Source of the DNA: a virus | Length of the DNA: 49,204 bases | IMG/VR virus record: IMGVR_UViG_3300025087_000106 | Coordinates: 1-49,204 of that record | Direction: 5' to 3' (one strand) | Part shown: piece by piece, positions 1 through 7,008 of the stretch | Layout of the letters: each line of letters opens with the position of its first letter | Numbering within the stretch: the first letter of the stretch is position 1 | Program-made: the position numbers and the translations under genes | The notes under the pieces: model-generated | Told to the model about the DNA's origin: nothing | What the model saw: only the letters and a program-made list of their open reading frames with translations | The model's database searches: none

Positions 1-43
1 CCATTTTTAAGTTACAATTCGCACAATAGTTTCTTAGAGACAT
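1..43 (-). CDS. Zinc-ribbon protein, N-terminus only (cut by window edge)
   Basis: Only the first 14 codons are inside the window, starting at the ATG at 43 with AAGGA about nine bases upstream. The visible peptide MSLRNYCANCNLKM closely matches the start of the protein beginning at 42592 (MSLRSLCANCSVEM), and the two are nearly identical at the DNA level over these codons. It is therefore probably a paralogue of that CxxC zinc-ribbon protein. Function is unknown. Confidence 0.6.
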   Translation of the reverse strand, partial: MSLRNYCANCNLKM

Positions 44-147
44 GGCTAAGTTTCCTTGATCCTTTCAACCTCCTACTTTATCCTTTGTCTCCTGAAGATT
101 CCTTCTCGTATCGCTATATTTCTCGCAATGGCAAGAAAAAGAAACGC

Positions 148-342
148 TCATGGTTTATTATCTCCGGTAATGATTGCTTCTGTCATTGGCTTTCCACAAT
201 TCCCACAGGTTAAATCTTTTATCATTCCGCTGCAATCTAAAGGCATGAGAAAAGAGTTCCCACAACAGGCACAAGTAACCCTAATAGGTGGCGGGCACTC
301 CCCCATACTGTGCCATAGGCCGCATTTTCTACATATGCCCAT
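148..342 (-). CDS. Small zinc-ribbon protein
   Basis: This 64-residue protein has three cysteine pairs: CRKC near the N-terminus, CACC at about residue 24 and CGNC at about residue 46. That pattern suggests one or two zinc ribbons. The ATG at 342 has GGGAGG about nine bases upstream, and the start overlaps the end of the preceding gene by 14 bases, as expected in an operon. No specific family is recognised. It could bind nucleic acid or a host protein, but that is inference from the fold type only. Confidence 0.6.
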   Translation of the reverse strand: MGICRKCGLWHSMGECPPPIRVTCACCGNSFLMPLDCSGMIKDLTCGNCGKPMTEAIITGDNKP

Positions 343-520
343 TGCTTAATCCCTCCCTTACGTCCTGGCCATCGCTGTTATTCTCTGCTGCTTCCTTAAC
401 CGCTTGCCAGAGGTCATATAGGATAGCATAGAGAAGGTTGTTAGCCAGGAAGAGCCATTCTTTATCAGACAATAACTGGTCTAAATGCTTAAATTTCTCA
501 TAGACTTCTTGTATAACCAT
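329..520 (-). CDS. Hypothetical small protein
   Basis: This 63-residue, mostly helical protein is hydrophobic in the middle (LFLANNLLYAILYDLW) and acidic toward the C-terminus. The ATG at 520 is preceded by an excellent GGAGGAGGT ribosome-binding site. I do not recognise the family. The central stretch reads more like an amphipathic helix than a membrane segment. Confidence 0.55.
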   Translation of the reverse strand: MVIQEVYEKFKHLDQLLSDKEWLFLANNLLYAILYDLWQAVKEAAENNSDGQDVREGLSNGHM

Positions 521-536
521 AACTTAACCTCCTCCT

Positions 537-746
537 TTAGTCATCCCATCCGTGAGGCTTTCCTTGTCGGTAAGCATCACACAAATCAAACATTGAAACT
601 GGGTCACACTCATCACCAACATCCGGTCTCAACACGTCTCCTGTCTTATCCTCTATCGTGCAGACCAATGTTTCGTCTTGGTATGCGTTTTGACAGGTGG
701 CACAACATTTCACATGCCCGATACTTCTGAAATTTTCTCCTGGCAT
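537..746 (-). CDS. Cysteine-rich small protein
   Basis: This 69-residue protein has cysteines at VKCCATCQNA, LVCTIED, DECDP and DLCDAY. The pattern suggests a small metal-bound or disulfide-stabilised domain. The ATG at 746 follows AAGGAGGGAAT. Its 5' end overlaps the 3' end of the radical SAM gene by 37 bases, so the two are probably translated together. No function is assigned. Confidence 0.6.
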   Translation of the reverse strand: MPGENFRSIGHVKCCATCQNAYQDETLVCTIEDKTGDVLRPDVGDECDPVSMFDLCDAYRQGKPHGWDD

Positions 747-1456
747 ATTCCCTCCTTTTTGTTTAACCTATTCAGGTTTTTCTTTAGTCTAACCTCTATT
801 CCCGCTTCTCTAATTTTATCTATCAGGGCCCGGACTTCTTCCCATGATGGTTCAGGAAGATTATGTCCTTTTGAGTCAGCACCAATATTGACAAAAATAG
901 GATCAATATCTCTAATCCGGCCAGCAAATTCTTCCAAATCAAATACCATAATAGGTTCAATAGTTACAAAGAATTGACAATTTATACGCCTAAAATTTAA
1001 GGCAGCTTTATATCTGGAATAAACATCTGGAGCTAAGGTCTTGGCTATTGTTCGATTTGTTTCAATGGTAACGCCTAAAATAGCGTTTGGGGGCAATAGA
1101 TTGCCCCGGGCTAAATGGAAAAGGCGGAAAGGGTTTTTGGTCTGGAAAACATATGTATTATCTGGCCATGTCTTACAATGGGCCATGATGCGCTCAATAA
1201 ATTCAAGTGGTATCGCCTCGGCAAACAGGTCTGAGCAGTGCTCAATAAATATGGTCTTATCGGAACCATAAATGATAGCTAGTTCTCTCTCTATCAATCT
1301 TATTGGCCCGTTATAACGGGGATGGTTCTTTGTACGACCACTAGCCACATAACAATAAGAACAATGAAATGGACAAGCCCCTCCCAGGTGAGAGTGGCAA
1401 TGGGTTATCCATCCCTGATACATATTGCTTCCGGCTTTAACCTTGTTTAATGGCAT
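710..1456 (-). CDS. Radical SAM protein, phage Gp37/Gp68 (DUF5131)-like
   Basis: This 248-residue protein carries the radical SAM 4Fe-4S motif CX3CX2C (C28, C32, C35, in ACPFHCSYCYV). The rest reads like a partial TIM barrel related to the spore-photoproduct-lyase-like and DUF5131 phage families, with strands such as YVFQTKNP and FFVTIEPI. Members of those families bind SAM and an iron-sulfur cluster, but most phage versions have no established substrate. The gene overlaps small genes at both ends and sits downstream of the recombination genes. The radical SAM call is firm. The sub-family is less certain. Confidence 0.8.
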   Translation of the reverse strand: MPLNKVKAGSNMYQGWITHCHSHLGGACPFHCSYCYVASGRTKNHPRYNGPIRLIERELAIIYGSDKTIFIEHCSDLFAEAIPLEFIERIMAHCKTWPDNTYVFQTKNPFRLFHLARGNLLPPNAILGVTIETNRTIAKTLAPDVYSRYKAALNFRRINCQFFVTIEPIMVFDLEEFAGRIRDIDPIFVNIGADSKGHNLPEPSWEEVRALIDKIREAGIEVRLKKNLNRLNKKEGICQEKISEVSGM

Positions 1457-1641
1457 GATGATTCCTTCTCGATGTTCGGGTTAAACAACTCCTCTAGCGG
1501 TATGGATATAATGGATATTAGCTCCTCAATATCCGCTATTGTCGTTGTAGCATAGGGTTCGTTTTTTTCAACATAATCCCGATAGTAGGATAAAAACCTA
1601 ACCGTTTTTTTCCTGTCTTTTTCTAGTTTTTTCTGGTTCAT
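1447..1641 (-). CDS. Hypothetical small protein
   Basis: This 64-residue protein is basic in its N-terminal third (KKLEKDRKKTVRF) and acidic afterwards. It starts at the ATG at 1641, overlapping the stop of the RuvC-like gene by four bases, and overlaps the radical SAM start by ten. Tight coupling to both neighbours supports a real gene. No family is recognised. Confidence 0.55.
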   Translation of the reverse strand: MNQKKLEKDRKKTVRFLSYYRDYVEKNEPYATTTIADIEELISIISIPLEELFNPNIEKESSCH

Positions 1642-2123
1642 TTCACGAGGCTCCGGTTTTGAAAGAAGATTTTATCCAGCCGCCAAACCGCCATCGCAAA
1701 GGCACTACGCCGATGGCTGGAGTTTAGGAGAGACCCTTTACCGTACTTCTGATTAAACCTGAGTTCAAGGGCCTTCTTTAGCCCGGCATCGTTTATCCTA
1801 CCTCTACCCTGCCCTATAAGCGCAGTAGCATATTGCTTACGGGGGATAAGCTCGTACGGCAAGTTACGATCCATGCACCTCTGCACGATGCGACCTTCAA
1901 TCCGAACAGTTTTGATAAGGTCATGCCCAAATATCCGGCCAAATGGGACGATGCTTTCTACCAATACTAAATCAATCTTAGCCTCCAAAAAGCGTGAGTG
2001 CTTACCCGGTAAGTGTAGAAGATCGTCAATTTTTATGTCCTCGGCCTGGAGGATATTATATTTATGATCTACCAAAACATAGCTGCTTTCCTCCGGGCCC
2101 GGGTCAATCGCTAATATATTCAT
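1638..2123 (-). CDS. RuvC-like Holliday-junction resolvase
   Basis: This 161-residue protein starts with the RNase H-fold signature of RuvC-type resolvases (NILAIDPGPEESSYVLVD, Asp7), followed by a second acidic strand (DLVLVESIVP, Glu near 56). The usual C-terminal acidic helix appears as SHRRSAFAMAVW, where a Ser sits at the position often occupied by Asp. Catalysis may therefore use other residues. Such enzymes cut branched DNA before packaging or after recombination. Placement with RecT and YqaJ-type genes fits a recombination operon. The fold is well supported and activity is inferred. Confidence 0.72.
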   Translation of the reverse strand: MNILAIDPGPEESSYVLVDHKYNILQAEDIKIDDLLHLPGKHSRFLEAKIDLVLVESIVPFGRIFGHDLIKTVRIEGRIVQRCMDRNLPYELIPRKQYATALIGQGRGRINDAGLKKALELRFNQKYGKGSLLNSSHRRSAFAMAVWRLDKIFFQNRSLVK

Positions 2124-2135
2124 TTGACCTCAGCG

Positions 2136-2501
2136 TTATGGCCTCTCTGGTAATCCATCAGTTCTCACCCACAGAGGTTGCACAACCAATAAAGTATATA
2201 TTTCTCCAACTTTTACTGAATCAGTGTTTCTGTTTTTTCTATATTCCCATTCTCTGTTGTAGGCATAAGACTCATTAGCATAATTCCCGATGTGTTCCCG
2301 CTTCACGATCTCGTCAAAACCGTTGAATGTTTTTCGCCAGGTCAGTTTCCAGAGTTCATGCCCAACGATGATATTTGTCTTCGTTGCCGAGTTCGACATA
2401 ATGTCATTACCGAAGAGCTTATTAACGGTTTCTTGGTAACTAAGCCCGGCCATAACAATGGCATTAAGACCGATTTCGCTTTGCTCCGTCGGTTTTTCCA
2501 T
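2136..2501 (-). CDS. Hypothetical protein between recT and ruvC-like genes
   Basis: This protein of about 121 residues has no recognised family. I chose the ATG at 2501 because AAAGGAAA lies about eight bases upstream. An earlier ATG at 2519 has only a weak site. The sequence is mixed alpha/beta with a WKLTWRKTF stretch. It lies 12 bases upstream of the RuvC-like start, in the recombination operon. Confidence 0.55.
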   Translation of the reverse strand: MEKPTEQSEIGLNAIVMAGLSYQETVNKLFGNDIMSNSATKTNIIVGHELWKLTWRKTFNGFDEIVKREHIGNYANESYAYNREWEYRKNRNTDSVKVGEIYTLLVVQPLWVRTDGLPERP

Positions 2502-2522
2502 GTGTTTATTTCCTTTCATCAC

Positions 2523-2888
2523 TCAGTGGCTCATGCCATATCTTCTGTATATTTTCATCCAAATGCTCTGCGCCTGCCTCACGGTGTTGTGATATTCCCG
2601 ATGCACCACTTGACGCTCACGGCAATAATCACACCATTCTGCTTCGGGCAATTTCGATTCAAAACATTCTCCCCATTCATCATCATGCAATTCACAACCA
2701 CGCTGATTTTCTATTGACCCCTTCCCGTGCATGTCAGCTCTTTTTTGTTTTAATGCCTTTGCCTTTTTTCTTAAAGAAAAATATTCAGGCAAAAGAATAG
2801 CAATATCTAACAACGGCATCGAGCCAACCGGGGGTAACTGTTCCGGTTTTTCGGCCTCGTTGTCTTTCAAAAGTCTTTCGTCATACAT
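2523..2888 (-). CDS. Hypothetical protein with CxxC motif
   Basis: This 121-residue protein starts at the ATG at 2888, overlapping the recT stop by eight bases. It has a lysine-rich helix (LRKKAKALKQKRADM) and then cysteines in GCELHDDEWGECF and CDYCRER, which could form a small zinc site. Family unknown. Translational coupling to recT suggests a supporting role in recombination, but that rests on position only. Confidence 0.6.
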   Translation of the reverse strand: MYDERLLKDNEAEKPEQLPPVGSMPLLDIAILLPEYFSLRKKAKALKQKRADMHGKGSIENQRGCELHDDEWGECFESKLPEAEWCDYCRERQVVHREYHNTVRQAQSIWMKIYRRYGMSH

Positions 2889-3843
2889 TAGTTTTCTCTC
2901 CTTTCTCCTCCGACATCTCCGTCCTATTCCTGTAGCACTCTGGACACAAATACAGTTCATCTCCACTATCTTGTTTGTGCCGGTGAAATATTTGGCCAAG
3001 GGGCCTGAGGCAAGAGGAACATGCTAGGGGAATATTTTCCGTACGGGGGGGCTTTTCCTTATCTAGTTGTTCCGTTAGCATGTCTAGTTTCTTTTTTCCT
3101 TTGTCAGGGTTCTTTTCGGCGCCTTCTTCCTGGCTAAGATCAATTATGGTTTCTAGGTCCTGGGGCAATCCTTCTTCTGCCCGCTCGTCTAGTGCCACCG
3201 CTGTAGCAAGTTCAACGGATGCTGGCAGCAATTTACATAACCGCCGCAGAACGGTTTTTTTGGCCATCATTTCATAGTCAGTCACCCAGGGGCCTTCGTT
3301 AGCCGCCTTGCTTCTTTTTCTGATCGCATCAATTTCCCGCTTCCACATCCACTCTACTTGATAGCCACCGTCCTTAAAATGAGCCACGGCATAACAGCCT
3401 ATTATAGGCCCGGGGTTTTCTTCTGCGGTCGGGATATGCTCCAGAGTTTCATTAATCCCGAAGGATATTTTGAAATGATCTTTTTCGTAGACTACTCGGG
3501 CATAGACCGCCTTGATCTCTCCGGATCTCCGGGCCAGGCTAATTAGACCCTTATACCCAGGGATGAGCACTACCGTCGTTTTAAAAGGTACAAGGTAGGC
3601 ATGACCCAATAGATCATCGGGTTCAAGCCCCAGTTGGGCACTCTGGATTATTGCCGCTATCAGACTCACTTGCGAACAATCCAATAGCTTAGGGTTGCGC
3701 TGCACGCTAGTCATTGCTACCCGCAACAGCCTATCTGCGTTCATATGTTTTGGTAGCGCCAGGGCAATTTGTGTCCGGGATCTCTCCAATAGGTCTCTTA
3801 CGCTTGCTACTTTTTTCTGGTATACCGTCAATTCTGTGGTCAT
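2881..3843 (-). CDS. recT: RecT-family single-strand annealing protein with C-terminal zinc ribbon
   Basis: Residues 1-235 match the RecT annealing family. Landmarks include SVQRNPKLLDC, LGLEPDDLLGHAYLVPF, IPGYKGLISLARR and the DYEMMAKKTVLRRLCKLLP block. These proteins coat single-stranded DNA and pair it with a complementary strand, working with a partner exonuclease, here the YqaJ-type gene immediately upstream. An unusual extra is a C-terminal zinc ribbon with Cys275, Cys278, Cys300 and Cys303 (CSSC and CPEC), joined by a charged linker. Standard RecT proteins lack this. The ATG at 3843 has GAGGAGGGAT upstream. Confidence 0.9.
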   Translation of the reverse strand: MTTELTVYQKKVASVRDLLERSRTQIALALPKHMNADRLLRVAMTSVQRNPKLLDCSQVSLIAAIIQSAQLGLEPDDLLGHAYLVPFKTTVVLIPGYKGLISLARRSGEIKAVYARVVYEKDHFKISFGINETLEHIPTAEENPGPIIGCYAVAHFKDGGYQVEWMWKREIDAIRKRSKAANEGPWVTDYEMMAKKTVLRRLCKLLPASVELATAVALDERAEEGLPQDLETIIDLSQEEGAEKNPDKGKKKLDMLTEQLDKEKPPRTENIPLACSSCLRPLGQIFHRHKQDSGDELYLCPECYRNRTEMSEEKGEKTNV

Positions 3844-3847
3844 ATTT

Positions 3848-4753
3848 TTATCCCTCCTCTTTTATGGTTTTCAGTCTTCTTAATACCCTAAACTCACTTT
3901 CTGGTACTTGATATGCTTTACGTTTTTGGGTTTTATGACTGAATCCTGAGTTGTCCGGCAGACGGCCAATGGTAGCATCTCCCATTGCCAGGGCAATCTT
4001 GTTCTGCATGAGTGTAATGGCCCCCTCTGCGTCTTTCTTTTCTTCTTGGGCCACTTCTAAAAATAAAGCCCATTTCATCGCTTCGGGGGGTAGGTTTATA
4101 GTTTTACCAGTATCTTTTGGAAAGAGCTTAGTAATCGCTTCTTTGGTAGCCTTGTGGCTATCGGGGTCAGGGGGATTTTTCTTTAGTACGCAATCCCAAA
4201 AAGCCAGTTCACTTTTGACAAGCGCCTCAATGAAGATATCATTGCGCTCGTAATCTTGCCATATTAGGGTCCGGCCATAGGCAAGGCCACAAATTGATCC
4301 CCAGGATACTCCAGTCACAGCTAACTGGTGCTGTAATTGGACTTGAACATCTATTCTGGCCTCTCCCTCCTGGTCGAACGGATCATAACTCTTGATTTCT
4401 AGGACTCCAGTTCCTTTCTCGGGATCCTGGATAATCCGATCAAGATTACATAGCATCCAGGGCAACTCTGGGTGCTGTAGAATATAAGGCTCCTCGGTTT
4501 GCGGCCTTCCTGTTTTGGCCGCATACCGTTCAGCTATTGGGCCTTCCATGATCCGACCCCACTCTAGCCGGTCATTATCCTTCTGGGGATCAGCCAGGCC
4601 CAGCTTATCGGCATATACCGACAGCGGACTTGCCCATGTGCTAACACCCAGGATTCCAGGAGCATCGCTACTCCCAATGCCCTTCTGCCTTATTGCAAGC
4701 CACTCATCATGGCTTATTGCTTGGGTATTCACAATTCTTTTGGCCATCTTCAT
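3848..4753 (-). CDS. YqaJ-type viral recombinase exonuclease
   Basis: This 301-residue protein is a PD-(D/E)XK nuclease of the YqaJ/lambda-exonuclease type. Key motifs are the N-terminal GIGSSDAPGILG, the helix with Glu70 (WGRIMEGPIAERYAA), Asp105 (LCNLDRI), the E119-x-K121 pair (VLEIKSYD) and the Gln-rich helix around residues 137-143. It should resect double-stranded DNA 5' to 3', exposing single strands for the RecT partner four bases downstream. The start ATG at 4753 overlaps the previous stop as TAATG, with GGAGG about eight bases upstream. Confidence 0.9.
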   Translation of the reverse strand: MKMAKRIVNTQAISHDEWLAIRQKGIGSSDAPGILGVSTWASPLSVYADKLGLADPQKDNDRLEWGRIMEGPIAERYAAKTGRPQTEEPYILQHPELPWMLCNLDRIIQDPEKGTGVLEIKSYDPFDQEGEARIDVQVQLQHQLAVTGVSWGSICGLAYGRTLIWQDYERNDIFIEALVKSELAFWDCVLKKNPPDPDSHKATKEAITKLFPKDTGKTINLPPEAMKWALFLEVAQEEKKDAEGAITLMQNKIALAMGDATIGRLPDNSGFSHKTQKRKAYQVPESEFRVLRRLKTIKEEG

Positions 4754-4914
4754 TATACTTTTCCTCCCTCACTAATATATTTATGGAACCGACCATTAGG
4801 ATTTACCGCAACGCAAAATTTCTCCTCCAGACCCATCTTTTTCTCGTACCTTTTTCTTCTCCTGGCCCGGCCATTGTGAGACCTTTCACGGGGACTGCGG
4901 AATGTTTTACTCAT
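4753..4914 (-). CDS. Small basic protein upstream of the exonuclease gene
   Basis: This 53-residue protein is strongly basic in its first half (RERSHNGRARRRKRYEKK). Both ends are coupled: its ATG at 4914 overlaps the previous stop (ATGA), and its TAA overlaps the exonuclease ATG (TAATG). The charge suggests nucleic-acid binding, but the family is not recognised. Confidence 0.6.
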   Translation of the reverse strand: MSKTFRSPRERSHNGRARRRKRYEKKMGLEEKFCVAVNPNGRFHKYISEGGKV

Positions 4915-5135
4915 GAGCTAGCCTCCTCCAGACGCCTTAATATACCGCATCCACTCCTAGCTCTCTCTCCCTCTTCCTCCTTCTCCTTCTCCTTCTCCTG
5001 GCACTTGTCGCATAGGATATTTGGCGTATGTTTCCTATACCTGGCCACAGCCTTTTCCGTAGTTTCGGAAAACCGCCTTACAAATAGTCCCGTATGCCCG
5101 CAGTCGAACGTAAAATCAAAGGTTGTTCTACCCAT
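4911..5135 (-). CDS. Small protein with zinc-finger-like cysteines
   Basis: This 74-residue protein has an N-terminal beta hairpin with DCGHTG, then CDKCQEKEKEK, giving a plausible Cys/His zinc site. A highly charged tail follows. The ATG at 5135 overlaps the previous stop as TAATG and its own stop overlaps the next ATG, so it belongs to a tightly packed operon. Function unknown. Confidence 0.55.
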   Translation of the reverse strand: MGRTTFDFTFDCGHTGLFVRRFSETTEKAVARYRKHTPNILCDKCQEKEKEKEEEGERARSGCGILRRLEEASS

Positions 5136-5347
5136 TATTGATCCCCTCCCTCCTCTAACAATGGTTTTTTACTCACCTCGACTACTCCGGCGCCTATGTT
5201 TTTAGCTACAACTTGCCGGCAGCACCCGGCAACAATAATACGGTCGTTTTCAGCTAATAATATTTCTCGCCACTCCTTTATGGTCATTCTTTCCCTAAAA
5301 TTTTCAGTATTCCAATGGTTAATTGATAGAGATTTTTTCATATTCAT
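5135..5347 (-). CDS. Hypothetical small protein
   Basis: This 70-residue protein has no recognised family. It contains MTIKEWREILLAENDR, then the beta-like stretch RIIVAGCCRQVVA. It starts at an ATG at 5347 directly next to the previous stop and ends overlapping the next start. Confidence 0.5.
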   Translation of the reverse strand: MNMKKSLSINHWNTENFRERMTIKEWREILLAENDRIIVAGCCRQVVAKNIGAGVVEVSKKPLLEEGGDQ

Positions 5348-5536
5348 TTATTCCTTCTCATGGCTTTTTATTTTTTCCTCTAGTACCGCTATCATCTGTT
5401 CTCTTAGCTCATCCCCCTTACACCCATTACAACCCTGACCTATAGGCCAATCATCACAGTTATAGTCATTAATATCATGTGTAGAAGCACTTAGAGCAGC
5501 AATAATTTCTTCAAGTTCTTTTTTTGAAAGCTCCAT
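5348..5536 (-). CDS. Hypothetical small acidic protein
   Basis: This 62-residue protein is helical at both ends, with a central cysteine cluster (NCDDW, GCNGCKGDE). It is probably a small metal-binding or structural peptide. The ATG at 5536 follows AGGGAGGAATAATC. No family is recognised. Confidence 0.5.
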   Translation of the reverse strand: MELSKKELEEIIAALSASTHDINDYNCDDWPIGQGCNGCKGDELREQMIAVLEEKIKSHEKE

Positions 5537-5538
5537 GA

Positions 5539-5691
5539 TTATTCCTCCCTAGCTTTTCCTCCATCGGGATACTCAGAGCCATCAGGGTCCTCAGGCTTAT
5601 TTAATTCATCTTTACCTTCAGCCCGTATTTCAGCATTACTAAGCCCATCCATCCTGATAATCCTACCTTGTAAATATTCAAATTCTGACAT
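5539..5691 (-). CDS. Small acidic hypothetical protein
   Basis: This short gene of 50 residues starts at the ATG at 5691 behind GAGGAGAAATAAGGC and ends at a TAA two bases before the next start. The C-terminal half is rich in Asp, Glu, Gly and Pro (NKPEDPDGSEYPDGGK) and probably disordered. Spacing and ribosome-binding site support it. Function unknown. Confidence 0.5.
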   Translation of the reverse strand: MSEFEYLQGRIIRMDGLSNAEIRAEGKDELNKPEDPDGSEYPDGGKAREE

Positions 5692-5759
5692 GCCTTATTT
5701 CTCCTCTATAACCATTCAGCTAGTTGTTCTTTTAGCTCCCCATGCCTTTCCTTATGGTT

Positions 5760-5948
5760 TTACGGAGAATGGATTGATACTGGGTCTGACTGGTGGTCTT
5801 GATCTTGATCTTGAGCTTGCAATCCCTGAAATTTGCTCAACGGCAAAAACAGGTGAGATTGGCATCTAGGACAGCACCTAGATGCCTCAAAAATTACCTC
5901 ACAGTTGATACAAAATAGCGCCTTTTCTCTCGCAATCCAATTATTCAT
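5760..5948 (-). CDS. Small zinc-ribbon protein
   Basis: This 62-residue protein has a clear zinc ribbon made by FCINCE and CCPRCQ, followed by a Gln/Asp-rich tail (QAQDQDQDHQ). The ATG at 5948 follows GGAGG at eight bases. Beyond its TAA, the same frame stays open for 17 more codons, ending in a TAG at 5706-5708. Function unknown. Confidence 0.6.
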   Translation of the reverse strand: MNNWIAREKALFCINCEVIFEASRCCPRCQSHLFLPLSKFQGLQAQDQDQDHQSDPVSIHSP

Positions 5949-6119
5949 TTAGTAATCCTCCGAGAGAGCTGCCATATCGTGAATATCAGCCAGAAGCATA
6001 GCTATTAACCCTAGAGTTTTAATAATTGCGTGGGCTCCAGGTTCAATAAATCCTCCGCAAGCTTCCTCACAATCCTCTTCTATTTGCTTCATTATCTTCT
6101 CAACATCTTTAGATTCCAT
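5949..6119 (-). CDS. Small hypothetical protein with hairpin/RBS module
   Basis: The protein is 56 residues from the ATG at 6119, which directly follows a copy of the repeated module (GGGGTGGGAGGCAGGGAG). An in-frame ATG at 6164 would add 15 residues translated through the module and is less likely. The sequence is a charged helix with a Cys (EDCEEACGGF), then a hydrophobic helix (IIKTLGLIAMLLADI). No family is recognised. Confidence 0.55.
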   Translation of the reverse strand: MESKDVEKIMKQIEEDCEEACGGFIEPGAHAIIKTLGLIAMLLADIHDMAALSEDY

Positions 6120-6214
6120 CTCCCTGCCTCCCACCCCTCCTAGAGCATTATGGTTTCTGGGCATGGCCTTGCCACCGGGCTTGGGTTTTACTGGGGCTGC
6201 TCAGACCCCAGGGC
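6120..6214 (-). promoter_or_regulatory. Hairpin/RBS module plus GC-rich stem-loop
   Basis: No gene is seen here. Next to the start codon lies one copy of the repeated module. Further upstream, 6191-6211 forms a perfect six-base-pair stem (CTGGGG/CCCCAG) with a nine-base loop, just after the stop of the beta-helix gene. It lacks a U-run on either side, so it is not a standard intrinsic terminator. Confidence 0.4.
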
Positions 6215-6970
6215 TCACCCTGTTATACGTTCTCTGTCTATTTTTAGTGCTGGAATTAAGGCTTCTAGGAGAGCAACCCATTTTAAATCATATATAGTCT
6301 TTAATTTTTCTATTTTTGCCTCCCACTCTTCTAATGTAGAAAGCTCACAACCAATAACCAGTCCATTGGGAAGATTTGTCCAGTTGAAGAGGCCTGTTCC
6401 CGAAAATAGGGACTTAGAAACTATGGCCCCACCATAAACTGTGGCCTCACCAAAAACTGTGGCCTCACCATAAACTCTGGCCTGACCATAAACTCTGGCC
6501 TGACCAGAAACTGTGGCCTCACCAAAAACTGTGGCCTCACCATAAACTCTGGCCTGACCATAAACTCTGGCCTGACCATAAACTCTGGCCTCACCAAAAA
6601 CTTCAGATTGACCATAAACTATGGCCCCACCATAAACTCTGGCCTCACCATAAACTCTGGCCTGACCATAAACTCTGGCCTGACCAGAAACTGTGGCCTC
6701 ACCATAAACTCTGGCCTGACCAGAAACTCTGGCCTCACCATAAACTCTGGCCCCACCAGAAACTCTGGCCCCACCATAAACTGTGGCCTCACCATAAACT
6801 CTGGCCTGACCAGAAACTATGGCATCGTGAAATATCCATGCCTCTCCCTCGTGCGACAAATTATCCTCGCACTCGATTAAGCCTCCTCTTTCTCCGTTCT
6901 TTACACAGCCAAACTCCTTGACGGCAAAAATCCGTCTACAGTTCCCTTCCGGTTCTGTTCTATATTTCAT
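6215..6970 (-). CDS. Left-handed beta-helix (hexapeptide-repeat) protein
   Basis: The centre of this 251-residue protein (residues 52-183) is 22 uninterrupted six-residue units of the form V-[YSF]-G-[GEQ]-A-[RTI]. That is the classic left-handed beta-helix hexapeptide pattern, here predicting about seven helical turns. N- and C-terminal caps of about 50 and 68 residues flank it, with cysteines at C11, C22 and C34. Related phage and bacterial proteins exist, usually without known function. Trimeric acyltransferases use the same fold, but no acyltransferase motif is visible. The ATG at 6970 sits behind a module ribosome-binding site. Confidence 0.75.
   Translation of the reverse strand: MKYRTEPEGNCRRIFAVKEFGCVKNGERGGLIECEDNLSHEGEAWIFHDAIVSGQARVYGEATVYGGARVSGGARVYGEARVSGQARVYGEATVSGQARVYGQARVYGEARVYGGAIVYGQSEVFGEARVYGQARVYGQARVYGEATVFGEATVSGQARVYGQARVYGEATVFGEATVYGGAIVSKSLFSGTGLFNWTNLPNGLVIGCELSTLEEWEAKIEKLKTIYDLKWVALLEALIPALKIDRERITG
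6421..6816 (-). repeat. 18-bp tandem repeat coding for the beta-helix
   Basis: About 22 copies of an 18-bp unit run through the beta-helix gene. The plus-strand core is CTCTGGCCTGACCATAAA, with variants GTGGCCTCACCA and ATGGCCCCACCA. Because each unit is six codons, copy-number changes by slippage would lengthen or shorten the helix without a frameshift. Edges are approximate. Confidence 0.85.
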
Positions 6971-7008
6971 CTCCCTACCTCCCGCCCCTCCCGATTGGTC
7001 TTAGGTTA

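Noticed and set aside
6191-6211. GC-rich hairpin as a terminator for the beta-helix gene
   Set aside because: No U-run on either side.
6421-6880. Possible CRISPR-like array at the 18-bp repeats, and overlapping frames there
   Set aside because: Repeats are contiguous with no unique spacers and encode a perfect beta-helix. The other frames are by-products of periodicity.
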